A DNA stretch of 64,000 bases, taken from positions 1 through 64,000 of the forward strand of contig NZ_CP040754.1 in NCBI RefSeq assembly GCF_006064855.1, written 5' to 3'. How positions within the stretch are numbered: position 1 is the first letter of the stretch; every line of letters starts with the position of its first letter. Source of the DNA: Sulfitobacter sp. BSw21498. Its GTDB lineage: Bacteria > Pseudomonadota > Alphaproteobacteria > Rhodobacterales > Rhodobacteraceae. The position numbers were made by a program, and so were the translations under genes. Positions 51,803 through 60,982 of the stretch are shown piece by piece. The notes under the pieces were generated by a model. That model searched no databases. It saw only the letters and a list, made by a program, of their open reading frames with translations, and was not told where the DNA came from.

Positions 51803-53104
51803 TTACTTCGACAGTCCGCCAAGAAGCAGTTTTTGCAGAATTTCGACAAGTTCGGGCAACGAGATATTTCCCTCCTGCCCCGCCTTTTTTGGGTCAAACC
51901 ATTCAACGGTCCAGTTCAATGCACCCAACATGACCTGCCGCAAAGGGACGATCCTGATATCGGAACGCAAGCAACCGGAGTCTTGCGCATCTTTCAGAAT
52001 GCGGTCCCAAAGCTGCGCATATTCATGGCGCACTGGCCAATGGCGAGCGCGCACATTACTGGGCAGTTGACCATAGATTCGAATATTTGCCGAAGTGAAT
52101 TCACTGGCCTGAAACAGACACTCCATATGTGTCTTGATCGCTGCAGACATTCTGCTCAGGTCATCAGGAAACTTTTCCCAATCAGAAACGGTCCTAGTCA
52201 CACCCTTCAATAGATCGCGCAGCCCCAAATCCAGCACTTCATCTAAAATGTCATCTTTTGACCCGAAATGGTAGTAGATGCTGCCGGCCTCGATCCCAGC
52301 CTCGGTCGAAATGGCCCGCATTGTTGCCGCTTTGTAGCCACGGTCGCGGATGATCCGCGCGGCCGCAGATAGCACTTGCATACGTGTACGTGCTGCCTTG
52401 TTGGTATCGGCTTCCGGTTCAAAAATCTGCCGGTCGCGATGCCGGGGGACAAGAACCAGAGCGTGCTCTTTTGTGGCCATCCCATCCAGCAATAGCCTTG
52501 TAACCCGCTCGGACAGTGTTGCGACGGGAAAACGCTCCGTGTCATACCATTCGACCGTCCAGTTGAGCGCGCCGAGCACGAACTGGCGTACAGGCCTGAT
52601 CGCGATATCGGTGCGAATACAGCCATTCTGCTGGGCTTCTACCAAGAAACCGTTCCACAGGTCGGAATATGCGCGTCGCAGCGGCCGGTGTTTTTGGCGT
52701 AACTCTTTGGGTAGCGTCGGAAAGTTGCGAATATTGGCGGATGTAAAATCGCTTTCAGACAAAAGAAAGGTCAGGTGTGTATCGACCATCTCTGACAGGA
52801 CCTGTCGGAAATCCTTGTCCTGCGCCCTAGCCTCGGCCAGAACCCGCGACGCCTCGACATAAAGGCGGCGCAACCCAAGCTCCATAACTTCACCCAGAAT
52901 GTCTTCTTTGGACGAAAAGTGGTAGTAGATGCTGCCAGCTTCCATATTTGCAACTTTGGCGATTTTGCGCATGGTCGCGGCATTGTACCCTTCATTGCGG
53001 AAAAACTGTGCCGCCGCCGCGAGGATCGTCTCTCGCGTCTGCTCGGACTTACTTGGCTGTCCGTCATGCAGCACAGCGTTTTGGGGTTTGGGCGTCATAT
53101 TCAT
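51803..53104 (-). CDS. Tandem-fused double TetR regulator
   Basis: 433 residues containing two complete TetR units in one chain. Unit 1 (~1-215) has HTH 'AATMRKIAKVANMEAGSIYYHFSSKEDIL'; unit 2 (~225-433) has 'AATMRAISTEAGIEAGSIYYHFGSKDDIL'. Each is followed by a ligand domain with '(F/Y)TSANIR' and 'LGALNWTVEWY/FD'. TetR proteins normally dimerise from ~200-residue chains, so this may act as a covalent pseudo-dimer. Divergent from the BadH-like gene with a degenerate operator in between. Confidence 0.9.
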   Translation of the reverse strand: MNMTPKPQNAVLHDGQPSKSEQTRETILAAAAQFFRNEGYNAATMRKIAKVANMEAGSIYYHFSSKEDILGEVMELGLRRLYVEASRVLAEARAQDKDFRQVLSEMVDTHLTFLLSESDFTSANIRNFPTLPKELRQKHRPLRRAYSDLWNGFLVEAQQNGCIRTDIAIRPVRQFVLGALNWTVEWYDTERFPVATLSERVTRLLLDGMATKEHALVLVPRHRDRQIFEPEADTNKAARTRMQVLSAAARIIRDRGYKAATMRAISTEAGIEAGSIYYHFGSKDDILDEVLDLGLRDLLKGVTRTVSDWEKFPDDLSRMSAAIKTHMECLFQASEFTSANIRIYGQLPSNVRARHWPVRHEYAQLWDRILKDAQDSGCLRSDIRIVPLRQVMLGALNWTVEWFDPKKAGQEGNISLPELVEILQKLLLGGLSK

Positions 53105-53146
53105 GGGTAAATACCTCTGGACACACCGATATCAAGCAGATAAATT

Positions 53147-53160
53147 CAAACAGATGTTAG
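53147..53160. promoter_or_regulatory. Degenerate TetR operator between double TetR and SDR
   Basis: CAAACA-GA-TGTTAG, 5 of 6 arm positions complementary. It matches the CTAACA-N2-TGTTAG core at 47383 and 58949, and lies in the 106-base divergent gap. Confidence 0.5.
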
Positions 53161-53210
53161 ATTTTAGCCCGTGCGCGACTAAACAGCAAGGGCCCAAGAG
53201 GAGTTACAGG

Positions 53211-53972
53211 ATGCGTGGACTGCAAGGTAAAAGAGTGATCGTCACAGGTGGTGGCAGTGGGATTGGACGCGAAGTGTGCAAACGTTTCGCCGAAGAAGGG
53301 TCCGAAGTTGCGGTGTTTGACCTCAATGCGGACGGCGCGGCCGAAACCGTATCGCTTATTGAGGCAAATGGTGGGAAGGCCAGCGCCTACACGGTTGATA
53401 TCGCGGATCGCGCCGCAGTCGATAGCGCTGTAACTGCATTCGAAGCGGGCGGGCCTATCGATGTTCTGGTCAACAATGCGGGCTGGGATGTCGCAAAGCC
53501 GTTCCTCGATACCGATGTCGCGCTCTGGGACAAGATCATTGCAATAAACCTTTATGGGCCGCTGCATATGCATCACGCGGTACTGCCCGGAATGGTTAAG
53601 AATGGGGGCGGTCGCGTGGTCAACATTGCTTCGGATGCCGGGCGTGTCGGATCGTCCGGGGAAGCGGTTTATTCGGCTTGCAAGGGCGGAATCATCTCTT
53701 TTTCGAAAACAGTCGCACGCGAACTGGCCCGCAAAGGTGTGCAGGTGAACACCGTATCTCCAGGGCCGACTGACACAGCGTTGTTTGCAAGCTTTGCCGA
53801 AGGCGAAGCCGGCGTAAAGATTGCCGAAGGCTTGAAACGCGCCATTCCGATGAAGCGACTTGGCCAGCCCGAAGATTACCCTGGGATTGTCTGCTTCCTA
53901 GCGTCGGAGGACGCTGGGTTCATCACAGGTCAGGTCATTTCCGTGTCGGGCGGCTTGTCCATGCACGGCTAG
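53211..53972 (+). CDS. BadH-like 2-hydroxycyclohexanecarboxyl-CoA dehydrogenase (SDR)
   Basis: The ATG at 53211 has GAGGAG 8 bases upstream. 253 residues of the classical SDR family: 'VTGGGSGIGREV' cofactor motif (~11-22), 'VLVNNAGWD', catalytic Ser region 'IASDAGRVGSSGEAVYSACKGG' (Tyr-x3-Lys), and 'VISVSGGLSMHG'. From memory, 'NNAGWD..KPF', 'LHMHHAVLPGM', 'GSSGEAVY' and 'SGGL-M-G' closely track BadH of Rhodopseudomonas palustris, which oxidises 2-hydroxycyclohexanecarboxyl-CoA. Substrate identity is inference. Confidence 0.88.
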   Translation: MRGLQGKRVIVTGGGSGIGREVCKRFAEEGSEVAVFDLNADGAAETVSLIEANGGKASAYTVDIADRAAVDSAVTAFEAGGPIDVLVNNAGWDVAKPFLDTDVALWDKIIAINLYGPLHMHHAVLPGMVKNGGGRVVNIASDAGRVGSSGEAVYSACKGGIISFSKTVARELARKGVQVNTVSPGPTDTALFASFAEGEAGVKIAEGLKRAIPMKRLGQPEDYPGIVCFLASEDAGFITGQVISVSGGLSMHG

Positions 53973-54032
53973 GCATTTTAGTCGGGCGCGTGCGCCCCCT
54001 GGAAGGTAAATAAAAGAACTACCTCCTCAACT

Positions 54033-54057
54033 GGCCGCGCTACGGCGCGGCCTTTTT
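54033..54057 (+). terminator. Strong intrinsic terminator before acyl-CoA synthetase gene
   Basis: GGCCGCGC-TACG-GCGCGGCC followed by TTTTT. It ends 13 bases before the synthetase ATG, so it would stop transcripts from the SDR and leave little room for a promoter. Confidence 0.85.
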
Positions 54058-54070
54058 CACAAGGTCCGAC

Positions 54071-56008
54071 ATGTTTGATCCCGCCGATGATATCCGTAAA
54101 AACAGCAATCTTGCCGGTTTTCTGAACCATTGTGGCGCGGATACATACGAAGACCTGCTTGAACGGTCCAACGCCGACCCCGATTGGTTTTGGTCTAAGA
54201 TTATTGATCTTGCCGGTATCCGGTTCTCGCATCCCTTTCATACACTGCGTGACTTCACCGGCGGCCCCGAGAATATCCGCTGGGCCACCGGTGCCACGCT
54301 CAACCTGACGCAAACATGTCTCGACGCGCGAATTGACCTTGGACTTGGCGGCAAGACCGCTATTGACTGGGTGGCAGAAGACGGGACCACCCGCAGCTGG
54401 ACCTACAACGATCTGGCCGAGCAGAGCGCCCGTGTCGCCGGCGCTCTGGCCGCCCGGGGCATCGGCGCGGGCGATGCGGTTGGCATCTATATGCCGATGA
54501 TCCCTGAAATTGCGGCCGCGTTTCTGGGCATTGCCCGGTTGGGAGCCATCGCTGTGCCGTTGTTTTCCGGTTTCTCCGCTCCCGCAATCACCGCACGGCT
54601 GAACGACAGCAACGCCCGGGCTGTGCTGACAGTTGATGCGTCACCGCGCCGGGGCAAGCCGGTGGCGATGGAGCGGACACTGGTCAGTGCGATAGACGAT
54701 CTTCCGTTGGTGCAAACGGTCATCAGCCTGCGCCGATTCGGGGGAACATCCGCCGATCCGGCCCGCGATCTGGACTGGCATGACACTATCGCAGCGGCCG
54801 ATCCGACCTTCCCCGCCGCTCCCGTAGACGCCGCAGGTCCCTTGATGATCGCCTATACTTCGGGCACAACCGGCCGGCCCAAAGGTGTGGTACACACGCA
54901 TCTGGGAGTTCAGGCCAAAGCAACGACTGACTTCCTTCTGTGTCTCGACCTTCAGCGCGATGACCGGCATCTGTGGATGACGGATATGGGCTGGGTCATG
55001 GGGCCGCTGACCCTGATTTCGGTTCTTCTGGCCGGTGCCACGCTGGTGCTTGCCGAAGGTGCCCCGTCAACGCCAGACGACCCGTTTCGCTTGCTGCGCG
55101 TTGCCGCCGAAACGAAGGTGACCCACATGGGCGTGGCGCCCACGCTGGTGCGTCAGTTTATGGTACAGGACCCTGCCCCGTTGGCCGGATACGATCTGTC
55201 GCCACTGCGCATCGTCGGATCAACCGGAGAGCCCTGGACCGACGATGCCTGGCTATGGCAACTGGCGCATATATGCCGCCATCGCGCAGCCCCGCTGAAT
55301 ATTTCCGGCGGCACCGAACTGTTTGGCGCGATCCTGACCTCAACGGTGTTGCACCGGCTATCGCCGGGCGGGTTCTCGACGCAAGCGTTGGGGGTTGGCG
55401 CCAAGGTTCTGCGCCCGGATGGGTCAGAGGCTGATTTGGGCGAGGTCGGTGAGTTGGTGGTGGCCCAACCACCCATGGGGCTGACGCCGACAATCTGGCA
55501 GGACAAGGCGCGGTATCTGGAAACCTACTGGTCCACCTTCCCCGGCGTCTGGTGCCACGGCGACTGGGTGCGTCATGATGCTGATGGCACATGGTATATT
55601 CTGGGCCGATCCGACGACACTCTGAACATCGCCGGCAAACGCATCGGTCCGCCCGAGATCGAGGCGGCCATGACCCTGACCGGCAAAGTCATCGACGCCG
55701 CCGCCATCGCTGCGCCAGATGCGTTGAAAGGTGTCGCCGTTGTCGTTGTCTGCGTCGCAGCCCCCGGCGTGACCCCCGACGCGGCATTGGTCGACTTTCT
55801 AAAAGACGCAGTGGGCACAGCGGTCTCAAAACCGTTCCGCCCGCGCGAAATTCATTTCGTCGAAGCCCTGCCAAAGACCCGGACGATGAAAACCATGCGC
55901 CGCATCGTGCGGGCAGCATTTCTGGGCGAGGATCCGGGCGATCTGTCGTCCGTGCAGAACCCGGAAACCATCGCCCCAATCGAAGCATTGCAAGGAAAAC
56001 AGACATGA
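54071..56008 (+). CDS. Acyl-CoA synthetase (acetoacetyl/acetyl-CoA synthetase-like)
   Basis: 645 residues. ACS-type N-terminus, AMP-binding P-loop 'IAYTSGTTGRPKGVVHTH' (~260-277), 'NISGGTELFG', 'GDWVRHDADGTWYILGRSDDTLNIAGKRIGPPEIE', and a C-terminal 'LPKTRTMKTMRR' with the conserved acylation Lys. It activates a carboxylic acid to its CoA thioester. ATG preceded by AAGG. It overlaps the NmrA-like gene (ATGA) and sits just after a terminator. Confidence 0.9.
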   Translation: MFDPADDIRKNSNLAGFLNHCGADTYEDLLERSNADPDWFWSKIIDLAGIRFSHPFHTLRDFTGGPENIRWATGATLNLTQTCLDARIDLGLGGKTAIDWVAEDGTTRSWTYNDLAEQSARVAGALAARGIGAGDAVGIYMPMIPEIAAAFLGIARLGAIAVPLFSGFSAPAITARLNDSNARAVLTVDASPRRGKPVAMERTLVSAIDDLPLVQTVISLRRFGGTSADPARDLDWHDTIAAADPTFPAAPVDAAGPLMIAYTSGTTGRPKGVVHTHLGVQAKATTDFLLCLDLQRDDRHLWMTDMGWVMGPLTLISVLLAGATLVLAEGAPSTPDDPFRLLRVAAETKVTHMGVAPTLVRQFMVQDPAPLAGYDLSPLRIVGSTGEPWTDDAWLWQLAHICRHRAAPLNISGGTELFGAILTSTVLHRLSPGGFSTQALGVGAKVLRPDGSEADLGEVGELVVAQPPMGLTPTIWQDKARYLETYWSTFPGVWCHGDWVRHDADGTWYILGRSDDTLNIAGKRIGPPEIEAAMTLTGKVIDAAAIAAPDALKGVAVVVVCVAAPGVTPDAALVDFLKDAVGTAVSKPFRPREIHFVEALPKTRTMKTMRRIVRAAFLGEDPGDLSSVQNPETIAPIEALQGKQT

Positions 56009-56859
56009 TCGTTATTTTCGGTGCCACTGGCACGATTGGCACACACCTTATTTCTTCGCTTTCGGACAAAGGCATCGCCCTGCGCGCCGTGACCAGCGAT
56101 GCCTCGCGGATTGCGGCGCTCAAGGCGCAGGGTTGCGAGGCCATGGTGGCTGATTTCGACGACCCTGCCGCGCTGGCGCGGGCCTGCAAGGGGGCGCAAA
56201 AGGCGTTCCTTGTCACGCCCGCACATCAGGAAATGGGGCGCTGGAAGGCGAATGTGGTCCACGCCACAGCAGACGCAGGTGTGCAGCATATGGTCATGTC
56301 GACCGGGCTCGGGGCCTCGCCCAAGGCCCGGCTGACCTTTGGCATCTGGCATTCGGCCAGCCAGGAGTTGCTGAAGGAAAGCGGCATGGGCTGGACGTTG
56401 ATCCAACCGACCTATTTCGTGCAGAATCTGCTGTGGCAGTCCGATAGCATCGCCAATGGAAACACTTACCTCGACGATGTGGGCGGACCCGTTTCCTGGG
56501 TCGATGCCCGCGACATCGCCGATGTGTCAACCGAAGCTTTGACCGGCGAGGGGCATCTTGGCAAAGCCTATGGGCTGACCGGCGACGAGGCACTGAGCGG
56601 CGACGATATTGCGGCGCTGCTGACGCAAACGCTTGGCCGCGACATCACTCGCCGCGCCGTTGGCCCCGACGAGGCGCGCGCCAATATGATAACATCCGGC
56701 ATGGTCGCAGAGGTCGCCGATGCGATGATAGAACTGGCCGGACTTGCCCCGAAAGGATATCTGTCTGGCACCGAAACCACGGTGCAGGACGTTCTGGGCC
56801 GCCCTGCCCGCCGGTTCGCGGGTTTCATCACCGAGAACGCAGCCGCGTTTGGCCGGTGA
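56005..56859 (+). CDS. NmrA-like NAD(P)-binding oxidoreductase
   Basis: The ATG at 56005 overlaps the synthetase stop and has AAGGA 8 bases upstream. 284 residues: 'IVIFGATGTIGTHLI' Rossmann motif, 'VQHMVMSTGLGASP' and 'GMGWTLIQPTYFVQNLL', the NmrA/atypical-SDR pattern seen also in the gene at 37799. It may reduce a ketone or quinone, or act as a sensor. It converges with the FadH-like gene. Confidence 0.85.
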   Translation: MIVIFGATGTIGTHLISSLSDKGIALRAVTSDASRIAALKAQGCEAMVADFDDPAALARACKGAQKAFLVTPAHQEMGRWKANVVHATADAGVQHMVMSTGLGASPKARLTFGIWHSASQELLKESGMGWTLIQPTYFVQNLLWQSDSIANGNTYLDDVGGPVSWVDARDIADVSTEALTGEGHLGKAYGLTGDEALSGDDIAALLTQTLGRDITRRAVGPDEARANMITSGMVAEVADAMIELAGLAPKGYLSGTETTVQDVLGRPARRFAGFITENAAAFGR

Positions 56860-56877
56860 ATTCATCAATCAGGCGGA

Positions 56878-58917
56878 TCAGAAGGTCTGCACCAGCCTGA
56901 CCCCTTCGTCGATGGCGCGCAGCGCATCCAGCTCGGAGGCCTCTTTCGCGCCGCCAATCATGGTGGCAACAACGCCCTGATCCGTCAGCGCCTGATATAG
57001 CGCGCGCACCGGCTCCTGCCCGGTGCACAGAACAATCGTGTCGGCCTCGACGCTCATTGGCGCGCCATCCAGCGTGATGTGTAGTCCGGTATCGTCAATC
57101 CGGTCATAGCTGACACCGGTCAGCATCTTGACCCCGCGTTTGCGTAAGGCGTTGCGCAATATCCACCCCGTGGACACGCCCAAAGCCTTGCCCGGTTTAC
57201 TGGGTTTGCGTTGCAGCACGGTCACTGCACGTGTGCCAGGAACCGGAGCCAGCGGATCGCCACTCAGCGCCCCGGGCCGGGTGAATTTTCCATCCACGCC
57301 CCAAACACTAAAGAACACGGCGCTTTGTTCTGTTTCGGCCGGTGCCGTGACCAAGAACTCTGCCACGTCAAAGCCGATACCGCCTGCACCCATCACCGCA
57401 ACCCGCGCACCCGCGCGGCGTTCGCCTGACAGGATCTGCGCATAAGTCGCCACCTTGGGATGGTCGATACCCGGCACATCCGGAAATCGCGGCGTCACAC
57501 CAGTGGCGATCACCACATGGTCAAAGCCGCCCAGATCCGTGGCTGAAGCAGCTGTGCCCAGTTTCACGACCACACCGTGTTTGTGCAATTGCGCCCGGAA
57601 ATAGCGCAGCGTTTCGTCAAATTCGTCTTTGCCGGGGGCGGCGCGTGCCAGATTCAGTTGCCCACCCAATGTGTCGGCGGCCTCAAATAGGGTTACGTCG
57701 TGACCCAACCGTCCGGCCTCGGCCGCGCTGGCCAAGCCAGCCGCTCCGCCCCCGACCACGGCGATCTTTTTGGGCACGGTCGCCACATTGTCGTGGAATT
57801 CAGTTTCGCGCCCGGCGCGCGGGTTCACCAGACATCCTGCCACACGTTCCGAAAATATATAGTCAAGACAGGCCTGATTACAGGCGATGCAGGTGTTGAT
57901 CTCATCCGTGCGCCCTTGTCGAGTCTTGCGGACGAAATGCGGGTCGGCGAGCATAGGGCGCGCCATCGAAATCAGATCCGCATCGCCGCTGGCGATAATG
58001 TCCTCGGCCAGTTCAGGCGTGTTGATCCGGTTCGAAGCCACGACGGGGATCGACACCGCGCGCTTCACATTCGCAGCTGCCTGACGCCACGCTCCGCGGG
58101 GCACAGGATATGCGATGGTCGGCACGCGCGCCTCATGCCAGCCGATACCGGTGTTCAGCATATCGGCGCCTGCAGCCTCGACTTTCTGGGCCAGCAACGC
58201 GATTTCTTCGGCAGGGGCACCGTTTTCAATAAGATCCGCAGCAGAAATCCGGTAGATAATCATGAAATCCGGGCCGCAGTGATCGCGCACGGCGCGCACG
58301 ACCTCTACCGGCAAGCGATGGCGGTTTTCGACACTGCCACCCCAGTCATCGGTGCGCTTGTTGGTATGGGGCACCGTAAATTCGTTCAGCAGATAGCCTT
58401 CGGATCCCATCACCTCGACCCCGTCGAAACCGGCGGCCTGCGCATTGGCAGCGGCGGTGACAAAATTATTGATCGTGCGAACGATGTCTTCATGGGTAAG
58501 TTCACGGGGAACAAATTTATTGATCGGGGAGCGGATCGGCGACGGTGCGACGCAGTTTTCGACCTTGGCGTACCGCCCCGCATGCAGAAGTTGGGCGCAG
58601 ATCAGTGCGCCCTCTGTGTGGACCGCATCACAGATGGGCCGCAGCGTGGCAGTTTCGACGGCATCGTCCATACGGGGACCGCCTGGCTCCAGCAACCCCT
58701 CGCTATTTGGGGAGAACCCTCCAGTGATAACCAGCGCAACCTCGCCACGCGCGCGTTCGGCGTAAAACGCGGCCTGCCTGGTAATTGGATCGGGCCCGGA
58801 TTCAAGCCGCGTGTGCATCGAGCCCATGATAACGCGGTTGCGCAATTCAAATGCCCCAACGCGAAGCGGCGACAGCAAATTATCGAATGCGCTCGTTCTC
58901 TTTTGGTTCTGATTCAT
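56878..58917 (-). CDS. FadH-like 2,4-dienoyl-CoA reductase (OYE/FAD/4Fe-4S)
   Basis: 679 residues. Old-yellow-enzyme FMN barrel (~10-340) with 'QLLHAGRYAKVENCVAPSPI', 'GFDGVEVMGSEGYLLNEF' and 'ISMARPMLADPHFV'. Then a [4Fe-4S] motif 'CIACNQACLDYIF' plus a later Cys, FAD-binding 'IAVVGGGAAGLASAAEAGRLGH' (~385-405) and NADPH-binding 'VAVMGAGGIGFDVAEFL'. This is the FadH/Oye multi-domain layout. It probably reduces a conjugated (cyclic?) enoyl-CoA. Divergent from the acyl-CoA dehydrogenase with a TetR operator between. Confidence 0.92.
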   Translation of the reverse strand: MNQNQKRTSAFDNLLSPLRVGAFELRNRVIMGSMHTRLESGPDPITRQAAFYAERARGEVALVITGGFSPNSEGLLEPGGPRMDDAVETATLRPICDAVHTEGALICAQLLHAGRYAKVENCVAPSPIRSPINKFVPRELTHEDIVRTINNFVTAAANAQAAGFDGVEVMGSEGYLLNEFTVPHTNKRTDDWGGSVENRHRLPVEVVRAVRDHCGPDFMIIYRISAADLIENGAPAEEIALLAQKVEAAGADMLNTGIGWHEARVPTIAYPVPRGAWRQAAANVKRAVSIPVVASNRINTPELAEDIIASGDADLISMARPMLADPHFVRKTRQGRTDEINTCIACNQACLDYIFSERVAGCLVNPRAGRETEFHDNVATVPKKIAVVGGGAAGLASAAEAGRLGHDVTLFEAADTLGGQLNLARAAPGKDEFDETLRYFRAQLHKHGVVVKLGTAASATDLGGFDHVVIATGVTPRFPDVPGIDHPKVATYAQILSGERRAGARVAVMGAGGIGFDVAEFLVTAPAETEQSAVFFSVWGVDGKFTRPGALSGDPLAPVPGTRAVTVLQRKPSKPGKALGVSTGWILRNALRKRGVKMLTGVSYDRIDDTGLHITLDGAPMSVEADTIVLCTGQEPVRALYQALTDQGVVATMIGGAKEASELDALRAIDEGVRLVQTF

Positions 58918-58948
58918 GGAGATCTCCCTTTACGGCTTGCCTCACTTT

Positions 58949-58962
58949 CTAACATTTGTTAG
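58949..58962. promoter_or_regulatory. TetR operator candidate between fadH-like and ACAD genes
   Basis: CTAACA-TT-TGTTAG, perfect six-base arms in the 91-base divergent gap. It is the same core as the 47383 operator, so both transcription units are probably under the TetR protein encoded at 46737 or the fused one. Confidence 0.7.
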
Positions 58963-59008
58963 GTTTTATGAAAAGATAGAATCCGACACTCTGGGAGGAA
59001 ATTTAGGA

Positions 59009-60190
59009 ATGCAGTTTCAGCCAACAGAAGATCAAAAAACCTTTCGCGATCTCGCCGCACGGTTTGCGCGTGATAAATTGGCCCCTGGCTATCAGAAACG
59101 GGCCTCGGGCCATACGTTTGATCGGGAACTGATCCGTGAAATGGGCGCGCTTGGCCTGATTGCCCCTGACCTGCCCGAGGAATATGGCGGGTTGGGCCTG
59201 GAGTCCGTCACCGCCGGACTGATTGTCGAAGAGATCGCCTATGCTGATTTCAACGCCAGCTACATTCAGCTTCTTGGGTCTCTTATGGGCGGCATGGTCG
59301 CTAAGCATGCCTCGTCTGAAATCGCGGCGGAATGGGTGCCAAAAGTCATCTCGGGTGATGTGGTCATCGGGTTGGGTCTGACAGAACCGCGTGGAGGTTC
59401 GGATGCCGCCAACCTGCAGCTCAAGGCCGAAAAATTTGGCAACGGCTGGCGTCTGAGCGGTGAAAAAACCTCGATGAGCTTTGCCGATCAGGCCGATGCA
59501 GCCGTAGTTTTTGCCCGCACTAGCAACCCCGAGGGCGGATCTAGAGGCGTCAGTGCCTTCTTCGTAGACCTGACCGAAAAGGGCATCAGCCGTACCCATT
59601 TCGACGATATCGGAACCAAACCTGTCGGGCGGGGATCGGTGTTTTTCGATGATGTATATGTGCCCGCCGAAAACATGATGGCCGAACAAGACCGCGCCTT
59701 TGGCTCGATCATGGCCGGATTTGATTTCAGCCGTGCACTGATTGGACTGGAATGTCTGGGTGCGGCGCAGGCATCCGTTGATGAAACTTGGGCCTACGTG
59801 CAAGACCGCGAGGCTTTTGGCGCGCCGCTGGTACAGTATCAGGGCGTCAGCTTTCCGCTGACCGAAGCCGAAACCCAGCTGACGATGATGCGCCAGCTTT
59901 GCTATTATACGCTGAATCTGCGGGACCAGAACCTGCCACACACATCCGAAGCCGCGATGTGCAAATGGTATCTTCCCAAGACTTGCTGCGAGATCATCCA
60001 TCAATGCCTGATCCTGCACGGGCATTATGGCTACACCACCGACCTGCCGCATCACCAGCGCTACAACGATGTGCTTGGCCTGCAGATCGGCGACGGCACC
60101 GCGCAGATCCAGAAACTGGTGATCGCGCGTGAAAAAGTCGGCCGGGTTGCGCTGCAATACGACAACAAATCCAAAGGGGCGGCGAAATGA
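59009..60190 (+). CDS. Acyl-CoA dehydrogenase
   Basis: The ATG at 59009 (MQFQPTEDQKTFRDLAARFARD) is preceded by TTTAGGA and GGGAGGA; the frame extends upstream without them. 393 residues with ACAD motifs 'LIAPDLPEEYGGLGLE', 'GLGLTEPRGGSDAANLQ', 'WRLSGEKTSMSFADQADAAVVFART', and 'CLILHGHYGYT'. Similar to cyclohexanecarboxyl- or other cyclic acyl-CoA dehydrogenases in outline. It overlaps the hydratase by 4 bases. Confidence 0.92.
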   Translation: MQFQPTEDQKTFRDLAARFARDKLAPGYQKRASGHTFDRELIREMGALGLIAPDLPEEYGGLGLESVTAGLIVEEIAYADFNASYIQLLGSLMGGMVAKHASSEIAAEWVPKVISGDVVIGLGLTEPRGGSDAANLQLKAEKFGNGWRLSGEKTSMSFADQADAAVVFARTSNPEGGSRGVSAFFVDLTEKGISRTHFDDIGTKPVGRGSVFFDDVYVPAENMMAEQDRAFGSIMAGFDFSRALIGLECLGAAQASVDETWAYVQDREAFGAPLVQYQGVSFPLTEAETQLTMMRQLCYYTLNLRDQNLPHTSEAAMCKWYLPKTCCEIIHQCLILHGHYGYTTDLPHHQRYNDVLGLQIGDGTAQIQKLVIAREKVGRVALQYDNKSKGAAK

Positions 60191-60966
60191 GCACTCCGGT
60201 AACTGCTAGAATCGAAGGAAATGTCGGCATCATCGAGTTGAGCCGTCCGGAAAAGTTCAACTGCCTGTCGTTGGAGGTGCACGAGGGCATCGCTGCCGCC
60301 CGCGCCGAATTCGAGGCCAACCGCGAGGTACGCGCCATTTTGATTCGCGCACAGGGCAAGCATTTCTGCACCGGTGCCGATCTGACCGAGGTCAAGGAAA
60401 AGTTATACGATCCAGTCGCGCTGGACCATTTCATCGGCTTTGGTATGGACAACCTGCGCAAGCTGGAGCAATGCCCCCTACCCGTCATCGTCGCGGTTCA
60501 AGGTTTGTGCCTTGCAGGTGGGATCGAATTGATGCTGGCGGCGGATGTCTGTTTTGCCGCTGAAACCGCCCAGTTCGGCGACCAGCACGCCCAGTTCGGG
60601 CTGATCCCCGGTTGGGGCGGCAGCCAGAGGCTGACCCGGTTGATGGGGCAACGCCGCGCATTGGACCTGATGTTTTCGGCCCGCTGGCTGGGGGCGGGTG
60701 ACGCGAAAGACGCGGGTCTGATCAACTACATCGTGCCGGACAGTGATCTGCACATAGCGGCGCAGGAATATTGCCAGACCATCGCAACCCGATCACGGCC
60801 CGGCATAGCCGAAATGAAACGGCTGGCGCGCGAAGGCGCAGACATGACGGTTGATCAGCAGATGCGACTGGAACGTGACGCTGCAGTGCGCGCCCTGCCT
60901 AGTGCGGATGTGGCCGAAGGTTTGGACGCCTTCGAAAGCCGCCGCACGCCTGATTTCAAACAATAG
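60187..60966 (+). CDS. Enoyl-CoA hydratase/isomerase
   Basis: 259 residues, crotonase fold: 'VGIIELSRPEKFNCLSLEVHEGI', 'GKHFCTGADLTEV' (oxyanion hole), 'GLCLAGGIELMLAADVCFA', and 'QFGLIPGWGGSQRLTRLMG' with the catalytic Glu region replaced by Gln-Phe-Gly-Leu-Ile-Pro-Gly. It is coupled to the ACAD upstream and 16 bases from the next ACAD. Probably hydrates the enoyl-CoA from these dehydrogenases (BadK-like role possible). Confidence 0.9.
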   Translation: MSTPVTARIEGNVGIIELSRPEKFNCLSLEVHEGIAAARAEFEANREVRAILIRAQGKHFCTGADLTEVKEKLYDPVALDHFIGFGMDNLRKLEQCPLPVIVAVQGLCLAGGIELMLAADVCFAAETAQFGDQHAQFGLIPGWGGSQRLTRLMGQRRALDLMFSARWLGAGDAKDAGLINYIVPDSDLHIAAQEYCQTIATRSRPGIAEMKRLAREGADMTVDQQMRLERDAAVRALPSADVAEGLDAFESRRTPDFKQ

Positions 60967-60982
60967 ACCGGAGATCTGAACA

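Noticed and set aside
57700..58962. 420-residue plus-strand frame
   Set aside because: Antisense to the FadH-like gene. No ribosome site or domain.
59003..60157. 384-residue minus-strand frame
   Set aside because: Antisense to an acyl-CoA dehydrogenase with full motifs.
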